A stretch of 64,000 bases of DNA from the NCBI GenBank assembly GCA_033765305.1, contig JANRID010000016.1:186001-250000 (forward strand), read 5' to 3'. A program made the translations under genes and the position numbers. Below, piece after piece: positions 1 to 7,685 of this stretch. This stretch comes from RDXT01 sp033765305. Its GTDB lineage: Bacteria > Bacteroidota > Bacteroidia > J057. Below the pieces are notes generated by a model. The model was not told the DNA's origin, did not search any database, and saw only the letters and a list, made by a program, of their open reading frames with translations. Position 1 is the stretch's first letter; each line of letters starts with the position of its first letter.

Positions 1-3000
1 TTTCAGCAGGATCCCCATGAAATACACCTCGAATATCTGAAATCCAATCATCGCTCGCTGACCCTGTACACCACCAGGGCCTATGAACGGATCCGGATTT
101 TCAGGGGCTTGAATTTCCACAGGCCTAAACCCACGGATTCGCTTCAGGATCTGTATGCGATTCTGGTAGAGCTCGGCATCGAGTATGATTTTCCGGACCG
201 GGAGGCGCATATCCAGGCCGGCGCCAAGCCGATTACCGGAAACCGGATCTTGATGCACCTGAAATATGATGCATACTATCCGCATTATCTGCAGCTGCTG
301 ATTCAGGAAGCCCGGATGGTGCGGGAGGCCGAACGCGGCCGGATAAAAACCGCGATTATTTCCATCATCGTCGATTCCTTCGCCCACAACATCGGGGCGC
401 ATAGCCTGATCGCGCTGAAATGGTGGTTTCAAAACCGGTTTCAGATGCTCAACAGGCCAATACCGTTTTCTAAACGCGAAGACGATGGGCAGGTAATTAC
501 AAATATACACGGGCTTACGCTCCGGCAGGAAATCGAGCTGGAAGAACTGAAAGAACTAGGGAAACACAATCTCTTTTATTCGCAGATGTACTATTCGGAG
601 AGCGCCCGCAGCGACGACGATGTGTCGCTGCTGGACTGGATTCATTTGATGCCCGAACCGCAGCGCCGGACTGCCCTTGCCTTCGTCGACTCAGTAAGCG
701 GGCAGCTGCATGCTCAGCTGCCGATGCCGGTGGATCATGCGCTGTACCACTTTTTTGAGTTCATGCGGAATAAATCTGCCTTCTGGAGCGGGGTCACCCG
801 AAACATCCCCATGAGCGGGCGCCAGAAATCGTGGACCTATCTGCTGCGCTCGTTTATCGTCAATGCCATGTTTTTGGGGACGGTGGCGCACTCGGAAGGG
901 GTCAATACCATTCATATCCACGTTGAACTTCTGGATGAGGAGGGGCGTGTCAAGGTTGGCGGAGAGTATGCCCGGGTATGCCTCGATCTGATCCGCCAGG
1001 AGAGCGCGCTGCATGCTGCTATGGCGGATGAAGGCCGGAACCATCAGTTTCTGACGGAAGGAGCTGACTTTAAGCCGCTTTACGAGGCGATTCAGCAGCT
1101 TCCGCCGGTATTTCTGCCTGGCGAGCTGATCGGCCAGGAGGCCATGTTTACCATCCTGGAAAATACCCTGCGCAATATCAAGCATTACCGGGATGCGCTG
1201 GAGACGATCCGCAAGGAAGGGCTCAGGATGTACATCTCCATTCAGGAAACGGCCTATGTCCGCCGGGATGGCACCCCGTCGGAAGAGCTGAACCTGTACA
1301 AGACGGGCGTGTGGCTGCATCACCCGCAGCCGCTGGTCATTCTGCATTCGGAAAGCGATAAGCCGCGGGCGGTGATCGATATCCAGATGGAGCGGCTTAA
1401 AACCCGGATCATCGACCAGCAGGGACGGGTGGTGCTTGGCGGCAGCTCCCAGGATAAGGTCTGCGCCTCGTTTCTGCTGAACGGCAATTTCGAAGCGATC
1501 GAGGAGCGGGACTACCGCAAAGCGCATAAGCATGCATATCCCTATATCTTCCCGGCCAGCGAACCGTACCAGCCGCAGCGGCCGGCCGGCTATCTGGTTC
1601 AGGACGATATTTTTCACGTAGCATTTCGCCCGGATCTGCGGGCAGATCCCGGATTGTCTGTCCAGGAGGCATCCGAACAGCGGGCAGAAAAATACCGGAA
1701 TTCGATGACTGCCTACCTGGAGCGGCTTCAGGCATTGCCTGAAAATGATGACAGGAGAAAGGGCATCATTAAAAAATATTTCCATCTCTGGAAGGGCGAA
1801 AACTGCAGGATTGTCGATCCGGTAACCTACAGCGGGGAACACGTGCAGTACGAAAACCTGAGCCGTTTCAGGGTGCTGGCCATACGGGAATCAAATCCCG
1901 ATCTGTACCGGCAGGCCGTTCTGGCGCTTCGCGAGTCGGGGATTATCCGGATTATTCCTGCTGCCGGTCTGGATGAGGAGCCCGCCGGGCATACAGGGCT
2001 GACACGCGGAGAAGCACAGGAGGATCCGCTGTACCAGCGTGCGATGGGCGCATGGCTGCAGTACTGGCTTCCCAAGCAGCCAGGCCAGCCGGTCGGATGC
2101 ATCCTGCAGCAGCCTTCCGGCAACGACTTCGAGCCGGTCGGCATGGTCCGCCTCGAAACAGCAGGAGACTTTCCCGTAGCCCGCTACTACAACCTGGCTG
2201 AATGCGACCAGTATCAAACGGCGCACGGTGCGCTGCCTGCGGATCTGCCTGTGCTGCGGCTTGCGCATGGAGAGCTGAACGCATTTCAGCGCAGCAGTCA
2301 GGATCACTGCAAAATCCGCTCGCATACTTCGCTGGCGAAATGGGTAATGCCTGTAGATGCGGTCGACAAGCTGGCGAATGCCGACAGCCGGAAAGTACAG
2401 GCTGCCAAGCTGCTGGAGACGATCAATACCCGGATTACCATCATCGACAACCGCATCTACAGCCTGATCCCGGTAGGGATGGAAGATGAGCTGCGGATTG
2501 ATAAGAAAGGACCCTGGCGCCGGCTCGGTCAGCTGAATCTGATGGTGTATCCGGAGAACGGGAAGCTGTTCGACACCCAGCACCGGACGGAGATGATCAA
2601 ACAGACGCATTTTCTGGTTATTCACCTGTCTTTCCTGGAGTCGATCTGGAAGAACTACTGGGAGCCTTCCGTCAAAGGCAACCGGATCAAACAGCCCTAC
2701 TCGGAAGATGAGGTGTATACATTCTTCAACAACGAGATCCGTAAGTTTTACATAAATGTCACAAAAGGCGCGCAGACACAGCTGCCTGAAAACTTCATCC
2801 TGGTTATCACATCGGGCCGGGGCAGGGGGAGCTGGGCTGCTAAAGATGATGTCCTTGACAAGGAAGTTCTGGAAATCATCCGCTCGCAAGTTACGTTCAG
2901 ACCAATCGAGGCTCTGGTGCAGGCGGTTGAGGACGGAATTTCACAAGGAGACGACTACCAGATTAAGCATAACTTGTGTACCTTACTCTTCGGTTCATAA
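1..3000 (+). CDS. Histidine-kinase-like ATPase domain protein, 5'-truncated by window edge
   Basis: The reading frame is open from base 1, so the start lies before the window; at least 999 residues are present. I see three kinase-like signatures: an H-box-like FAHNIGAHSL (nt 379-408), an N-box-like ENTLRNIKHY (nt 1159-1188) and a glycine-rich LGGSSQDK (nt 1435-1458), in the order of a GHKL ATPase. The H-box to N-box distance, about 260 residues, is much longer than in ordinary kinases. The last 200 residues alternate hydrophobic strands (TRITIIDNRI, FLVIHLSFLE, FILVITSGRG) in a receiver-like alpha/beta pattern, but without the phospho-aspartate. First visible gene of the operon running to 9425. 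Whether it phosphorylates anything is unknown; the ATP-binding assignment is inferred from motifs only. Confidence 0.6.
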   Translation, partial: FQQDPHEIHLEYLKSNHRSLTLYTTRAYERIRIFRGLNFHRPKPTDSLQDLYAILVELGIEYDFPDREAHIQAGAKPITGNRILMHLKYDAYYPHYLQLLIQEARMVREAERGRIKTAIISIIVDSFAHNIGAHSLIALKWWFQNRFQMLNRPIPFSKREDDGQVITNIHGLTLRQEIELEELKELGKHNLFYSQMYYSESARSDDDVSLLDWIHLMPEPQRRTALAFVDSVSGQLHAQLPMPVDHALYHFFEFMRNKSAFWSGVTRNIPMSGRQKSWTYLLRSFIVNAMFLGTVAHSEGVNTIHIHVELLDEEGRVKVGGEYARVCLDLIRQESALHAAMADEGRNHQFLTEGADFKPLYEAIQQLPPVFLPGELIGQEAMFTILENTLRNIKHYRDALETIRKEGLRMYISIQETAYVRRDGTPSEELNLYKTGVWLHHPQPLVILHSESDKPRAVIDIQMERLKTRIIDQQGRVVLGGSSQDKVCASFLLNGNFEAIEERDYRKAHKHAYPYIFPASEPYQPQRPAGYLVQDDIFHVAFRPDLRADPGLSVQEASEQRAEKYRNSMTAYLERLQALPENDDRRKGIIKKYFHLWKGENCRIVDPVTYSGEHVQYENLSRFRVLAIRESNPDLYRQAVLALRESGIIRIIPAAGLDEEPAGHTGLTRGEAQEDPLYQRAMGAWLQYWLPKQPGQPVGCILQQPSGNDFEPVGMVRLETAGDFPVARYYNLAECDQYQTAHGALPADLPVLRLAHGELNAFQRSSQDHCKIRSHTSLAKWVMPVDAVDKLANADSRKVQAAKLLETINTRITIIDNRIYSLIPVGMEDELRIDKKGPWRRLGQLNLMVYPENGKLFDTQHRTEMIKQTHFLVIHLSFLESIWKNYWEPSVKGNRIKQPYSEDEVYTFFNNEIRKFYINVTKGAQTQLPENFILVITSGRGRGSWAAKDDVLDKEVLEIIRSQVTFRPIEALVQAVEDGISQGDDYQIKHNLCTLLFGS

Positions 3001-3029
3001 CCTGTTCAACTCTTATCCAAGCGCCCTGT

Positions 3030-3887
3030 ATGCCGGAAATCCTGATGCTCATCAATTACTCTTGGTCTGACTTGCAAGGGTATATGCTGTCGGACCTGAT
3101 GCCTGCCTTAGATGCATTTGCAGCATGGTATCATGAGGTATATACCCATCCTGACGGGGCGCTCGATTTCAGCCGCCTGGACCGCACGCGCGACGGGAAG
3201 TACCGTATTCTCCGGCTCTATCTGGATCCGGGCAGATCCTCTGCGGTCTTAGATGCCGAACAGAAGGTTGCTGCGATGATCCGGGCGTCTATGCCATCGG
3301 ATCTGAGCATCCCGCTCCTGATGATCTGCCACCAGCGGCAAGGGCTGCACCGGGACGTATGGATCCAGGCGGGCATGCGCTACGAAGAGTTCGGCGGCGG
3401 CACCGAGCCGATCTACGGCAAAGACGGACTGATAGGCCCTGCCCGGAGCCATTATTACCGGAATGGCGCTGCCAGCGTAGCTGACAACTGGCAGGGGCCT
3501 CCGCCCTATATCCTGAACCCGCACTGCACAACCCGGGTGTGGCAGTACTATGCCTGCCTGCGGCCGCTGCGGCGACTGTATGGCCAGCTTTACGAGGCTC
3601 CCCTGCTTGAAGCAGATGCCATGCCGCCGCTTCGGCAGCTGGCAGCTCACCTGCTGCGGTGCGCCGGACAGCCGGTTGCAGCTGCTCCTGAAGAAGTACC
3701 CAGCGGGATGAATCTGGCTGATTGCGGATGTCTGACAGATCTGTTGGAGGCTGTTCCGAATGCAGATGTACAGAGCCTCTACCAGACGCTGCGCAGCTTT
3801 GCGGAGGGCGGGCCGCTCAGCCATGAAGCTGTTTCAGGTTTTTTTTACCAGTTTTTTCATCACTGGAATAATAGAAATGAACCATGA
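3030..3887 (+). CDS. Hypothetical protein, second gene of the candidate signalling operon
   Basis: About 285 residues, soluble, with no signal peptide or membrane segment. I do not recognise the family. It is rich in Tyr, Trp and Cys and contains a central GGGTEPIYGKDG segment. I chose ATG 3030, 29 nt after the preceding stop; ATG 3045 is equally possible, and the longer frame from 2976 would overlap the upstream gene. Its TGA overlaps the next ATG (ATGA at 3884-3887), so it is translationally coupled to the next gene. Its conservation with its neighbours has to be tested before any role is proposed. Confidence 0.6.
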   Translation: MPEILMLINYSWSDLQGYMLSDLMPALDAFAAWYHEVYTHPDGALDFSRLDRTRDGKYRILRLYLDPGRSSAVLDAEQKVAAMIRASMPSDLSIPLLMICHQRQGLHRDVWIQAGMRYEEFGGGTEPIYGKDGLIGPARSHYYRNGAASVADNWQGPPPYILNPHCTTRVWQYYACLRPLRRLYGQLYEAPLLEADAMPPLRQLAAHLLRCAGQPVAAAPEEVPSGMNLADCGCLTDLLEAVPNADVQSLYQTLRSFAEGGPLSHEAVSGFFYQFFHHWNNRNEP

Positions 3888-4564
3888 TCGCATTGCTGAC
3901 CGACGACGCCTTGCTGCGGAACTGGTTCCGGAATCAGCATCCGGATGTGTATCTCAGCAGCAGCGCAGATGAAACGGTGCTTGGCGCTGCTGGGCTGATC
4001 CTAGCGCCTGCCTATGAGGTCCATGGGCAGCACTATCAGGCCCTGGATCTCTGGCAATGGCACTGCGCCCGTACAGCACCCCAGACGAAACTGATGCTCT
4101 GGAGCTATGCGTCCGCCGAAGCCGCGAACTGCCTGACCCTCGAGCGTGCCGCCGGCAGCAGCCCTGTGCAGTGGCTCGACGAGTTCCTGCCGGCACAGGC
4201 ATATCCTGCCTATCCCCGGCTCTTCGACCTGAACCTGCGGGACCTTGCCCTGGCCAACCTCAGCACCCACGGTCAGCACAACCTGCAGGATCTGCTGTAC
4301 AAGCTTAGCGAGGCACTGTACGCTGGGCCAGCCGCCCAGGACGCGTGCTGGCGGCAGCTTGGCCGGTTCTGGGATACCTCGGAGCCTGCCTTCCGGCTGA
4401 TGCCCTTCTACTTGAAGATCCGGCAGCACTTCATCCGTCTGGAAGCCGCAGACCGCAGCAGCCCGGCGCAGGTGCGCGAGTATATCCGAATGCTGCTTCG
4501 AGAAGCTACAGCCCTGACCGAATTCTATAAACTGGAGCCTGTCCCATGCGTGGCAACATCTTGA
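3884..4564 (+). CDS. Hypothetical protein, possibly a degenerate receiver-like fold
   Basis: 226 residues. The first 100 residues show a receiver-like rhythm: an acidic pair after a short strand (LLTDD, residues 5-8), a hydrophobic strand GLILAP (37-42) where the phospho-aspartate would sit, and KLMLWSY (69-75) where strand 4 would end in Ser/Thr. No phosphorylatable Asp is present at the third-strand position, so if it is a receiver it is a pseudo-receiver. The C-terminal half is helical. It overlaps the upstream gene by ATGA and the downstream regulator by 19 nt, indicating coupled expression. The fold assignment is weak inference. Confidence 0.5.
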   Translation: MIALLTDDALLRNWFRNQHPDVYLSSSADETVLGAAGLILAPAYEVHGQHYQALDLWQWHCARTAPQTKLMLWSYASAEAANCLTLERAAGSSPVQWLDEFLPAQAYPAYPRLFDLNLRDLALANLSTHGQHNLQDLLYKLSEALYAGPAAQDACWRQLGRFWDTSEPAFRLMPFYLKIRQHFIRLEAADRSSPAQVREYIRMLLREATALTEFYKLEPVPCVATS

Positions 4565-5919
4565 TCATCGATGATGACCCCTTGATATTCAGGCAGCTGG
4601 AGGAAAGCCTGAAAGCGCACAACCTCTTTCACGCCCCCGATCTTATTGGGCTGCAGCAGTTTATCAGCAAAAAAAATATAGATGTAGTTGTGGTCGATCT
4701 GAATCTGGACGACCATGCTGCTGAAAAGCGCCTGAGCGGCCTGGACTATATCGGGAAGGTGCGTGAGCGGCATCCCGAAGTAATGATCATGGCGCTGTCC
4801 AAGTATAATCAGGTCGACTGGGTTGTGCAGGCGGTGAAGAATGGCGCCCACCGGTATAAATGGAAGGGAGATCTGGACTTGGATACCCCGGAGTTCAGGG
4901 AGCAGGTCATGCTGCTGGTAAAGGAAAAGCGCCGTCAGGACCAGATGAGAAAGGCGCACGAAGTAGAATGGACAGGCCGTTCCATTCAAACCACTCAGCT
5001 GTGCAAGCAGCTCGATGCGCTGGCAGGAAGCCGCAAATCCTTTCTGCTGACAGGAGAGCCAGGTACCGGTAAATCCTACGCGGTCCGGTATCTGCATTAC
5101 CGGTCGCTGTTCTATGCTGGATCGCGCGAACCGGTTGCAGTCGATCTGGCTTCAATGGATCGTGCCCGTCTGATGGATCTGGTGAGCCAGTACACGTCCC
5201 GGAAGCAATCGTTTTTCAGGGAGGCAAACAATCATATCCTGTATCTCAAGCACATCGATGCTGCGCCGGCTGCCTTCCAGGATGCGATCCTGCATATGAT
5301 CCGCCACCGCAGGCTCCCGAGCAGCGGGGAGCTGCTCCAGATTCAGGTGGTGCTGGCCATGGACCAGGAGCCGCAGCCGCTGATCTCTGCGCAGCGTCTG
5401 AGGCCGGAGTTTTGCGCCGAGCTGGAAATCGTACGGATTGCTCCGCTGCGGGAGCGCAGGCAGGACCTGTATGAACTCATCCCCTCCTGGCTCAAGCGGC
5501 AGGGGTATCTGCTTCCGGTTCCGCCGCAGATCCTGCAAGCCTTTTGCCGATATGAATATCCCGGAAATACGGTCGAGTTGCTGGATCTGCTCGGACAGGT
5601 ACTCAACCGCCACCAGGCGCGGCATCCGCAGGGTGAAGCCTGGAAACATGCCCTGATTTCTCCGGCTGCGCTGCCAGCCGAACTGGCGATCGGACTGGAA
5701 CGGCAGGACCAGGGGATTGAATATGAAATTGCCTGTCTCGTCCTGGAAAAGATCGACAATGCGCTCCAGCTCTTCGGCGGATCCAAGTCCGAAGTAGCCC
5801 GGCACCTGCAGCTGAAAAGTGCTGACAACATGAAAAAAACCTATATCGACAAATACGCCCGGCTGTATCCGGGACTCGTGCGGACCTTTCCGTATATCAT
5901 GCGCCACTACGATCTCTGA
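4546..5919 (+). CDS. NtrC-like response regulator with catalytically degenerate AAA+ domain
   Basis: 457 residues. The receiver domain (1-125) is intact: acidic DDD at 9-11, phospho-acceptor D51 in VVVVDLNL, S85 and K105. The AAA+ domain follows with a good Walker A, GEPGTGKS (170-177). The Walker B position reads HILYLKHID (230-238), so the usual Asp-Glu is Lys-His (235-236). The GAFTGA loop that contacts sigma-54 is absent. The sensor-II motif is YPGNTVEL (338-345) instead of WPGNVREL, losing the Arg. A Fis-like helix-turn-helix, GGSKSEVARHLQL (411-423), ends the protein. By family knowledge this cannot be a normal sigma-54 activator. ATP binding without hydrolysis, with phosphorylation-controlled DNA binding or scaffolding, is my inference. 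Confidence 0.8.
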   Translation: MRGNILIIDDDPLIFRQLEESLKAHNLFHAPDLIGLQQFISKKNIDVVVVDLNLDDHAAEKRLSGLDYIGKVRERHPEVMIMALSKYNQVDWVVQAVKNGAHRYKWKGDLDLDTPEFREQVMLLVKEKRRQDQMRKAHEVEWTGRSIQTTQLCKQLDALAGSRKSFLLTGEPGTGKSYAVRYLHYRSLFYAGSREPVAVDLASMDRARLMDLVSQYTSRKQSFFREANNHILYLKHIDAAPAAFQDAILHMIRHRRLPSSGELLQIQVVLAMDQEPQPLISAQRLRPEFCAELEIVRIAPLRERRQDLYELIPSWLKRQGYLLPVPPQILQAFCRYEYPGNTVELLDLLGQVLNRHQARHPQGEAWKHALISPAALPAELAIGLERQDQGIEYEIACLVLEKIDNALQLFGGSKSEVARHLQLKSADNMKKTYIDKYARLYPGLVRTFPYIMRHYDL

Positions 5920-5953
5920 CCTGCAGCCCGCCACCCCGATCCATGTACAATTT

Positions 5954-7675
5954 ATGCGCTCAACCCGCCCCGCTTCCGGCAGTCCGTTGGACATTACCTA
6001 TCTGGACATCCACGACGGCGGCTGGCATGTGGCCAGCCATCACAAACTGATGCCCGTTGTGGCGTCTGTGGCTGATGCCATGCAGTATGAAGGGCCGCCC
6101 TTGCAGGTGCTGCTGGCATTTGCCAGCAACGAAGCGCTGAAGGATTCCCGCACCTATGAGTTCCGGGTGCCGGAGGGCTGCAAGCCCCTGCGGCCGGTAA
6201 GCGATCCGTCCGCCCGGCGGCTGGAGCCTTACCAGCCTGCCCCGATGCTGATAATCGGGCAAGATGACCTGATGGAATGCCTGGATGAAGCATCTGCGGC
6301 AGCATTTCCCGAATTGAAGTGGTACCTCAAGCCAAATGGCATCCGGGACCAGCTGATTGTTTCAGAAGCAGACCCCCGCTACCGGTTCTGGGACAGCAGC
6401 ATTTGGCACCGGTATGTGTCGGTGGTGCCGCAGCAGACCTTCAGAGAAAGGCTGAGCACGGCATTCGAAGATCTGTGCACCTATGCCCGGCAGGGTCTGT
6501 ACCATACCATCGTAGCCCAGGAGTTTTTGGAGTATCAGTGCCGTAAGCTGCAGCATGCGTATTATCTGGATCTGCCCGAAGGCCACAGCAAGCGGGTCAC
6601 CCCGGAGCGGTTTCATGCAGAGAGCTGGATGCGGCAGGAGGCAGACCTGCTGTCAGGGTTGCTGGAGGGGTACCAGTGGGGGGCGATCATCATCGACGAC
6701 TATTTCCAGCAGCCGCTCCGCACCTCCAGCAGGGATGATTCCAGTGCTTCGCCAGTCCGAACGGTCAATAAAAGCGAGCTGATCGAGAGCCTGCTCCGTT
6801 GGAAGTCCGGCTCGCAGCTCCGGCTGCTCAACCGGAATGACTCCCCGCCTATGCGTGGCTATGTTTCGTTCGCTGCCGACCAGATCAGGCAGTATAACCA
6901 TGCGGACGTGATTTTGCTGGATTATTACTTCAATGATGCCGACAGCCAGAATCCTCAGGAGCAATACGCGAACAAGCTAATCCGGAAACTGATCAGCAGC
7001 CGCAACCGTTTCGAGCGGCTGAACTGGAAGCCACACGATAAATTCTGGATTTTTCCGATTTCCGTATTCGATCGGGCACTTCAAAGCCATCTGAAAGTAT
7101 ATGGCGAAGGCCAGGTAAGCGAGCATATCGAATTATCGGAGGGGGCAGATCCGGTTAATACACCCGAATTGTTCCGATGCCTGCTGCTGCGCTTTCTCCA
7201 TGCCCAACGCATGCAGGTCGGCGTTTCGCTGGAAGAGCTGTTCAAGTATCTGGCACCCGCGAATCGCGATGAGGAGCCGCACAAATTTCGTTTTCACCTT
7301 CGCCGCAATTATTTCAGAATCATTGAAAAAGTGGCGCCGTATTTCGCCTACAACCTGAGCCCCCGCAAGAAAAATTCGGCTCCCCGAAATCAGATCTCGC
7401 ATGCCGATAAAAGCCTGCTGATCCGCAGTGTACTGGATAAAACGAAGCATCAGCGGGAGTTTGTGGCGCTGCTGATGCGGCTGCAGCACCTAATTTATCT
7501 GGTTGCGTTCGGACCAGCCTGGGAGTGGCGGAAAATCCAGCAGGAACTGCTGCACGTCGAAACCTTGCTGCAACTGCTGCTGCCTGCGGAACAGGCAGCA
7601 GCATCTGCAGGCAAGGACTGGAGCATCTTTGTTGGGATGGTGCGGGCATATTATCAGGCAATGAAGAAGGACTAA
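5954..7675 (+). CDS. Hypothetical protein with a divergent internal receiver domain
   Basis: 573 residues, no signal peptide. A receiver-like domain lies in the middle: strand 1 with acidic pair AIIIDDY (244-250), phospho-acceptor strand VILLDYYF (319-326, D323), strand 4 KFWIFPIS (363-370) and a strand-5 region GADPVNTPELF (397-407) in which the usual Lys-Pro is Asn-Thr-Pro. An insertion of about 60 residues separates strands 1 and 3. The N-terminal 230 residues and helical C-terminus match nothing I recognise. It starts 34 nt after the NtrC-like gene and ends 10 nt before the membrane gene. Probably a phosphorylation-sensing or pseudo-receiver partner within the operon. Confidence 0.6.
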   Translation: MRSTRPASGSPLDITYLDIHDGGWHVASHHKLMPVVASVADAMQYEGPPLQVLLAFASNEALKDSRTYEFRVPEGCKPLRPVSDPSARRLEPYQPAPMLIIGQDDLMECLDEASAAAFPELKWYLKPNGIRDQLIVSEADPRYRFWDSSIWHRYVSVVPQQTFRERLSTAFEDLCTYARQGLYHTIVAQEFLEYQCRKLQHAYYLDLPEGHSKRVTPERFHAESWMRQEADLLSGLLEGYQWGAIIIDDYFQQPLRTSSRDDSSASPVRTVNKSELIESLLRWKSGSQLRLLNRNDSPPMRGYVSFAADQIRQYNHADVILLDYYFNDADSQNPQEQYANKLIRKLISSRNRFERLNWKPHDKFWIFPISVFDRALQSHLKVYGEGQVSEHIELSEGADPVNTPELFRCLLLRFLHAQRMQVGVSLEELFKYLAPANRDEEPHKFRFHLRRNYFRIIEKVAPYFAYNLSPRKKNSAPRNQISHADKSLLIRSVLDKTKHQREFVALLMRLQHLIYLVAFGPAWEWRKIQQELLHVETLLQLLLPAEQAAASAGKDWSIFVGMVRAYYQAMKKD

Positions 7676-7685
7676 TCTGCCGGAT

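Noticed and set aside
4546..5919. Calling this gene a sigma-54 activator
   Set aside because: GAFTGA and Walker B acids are absent, so the standard label would be misleading.
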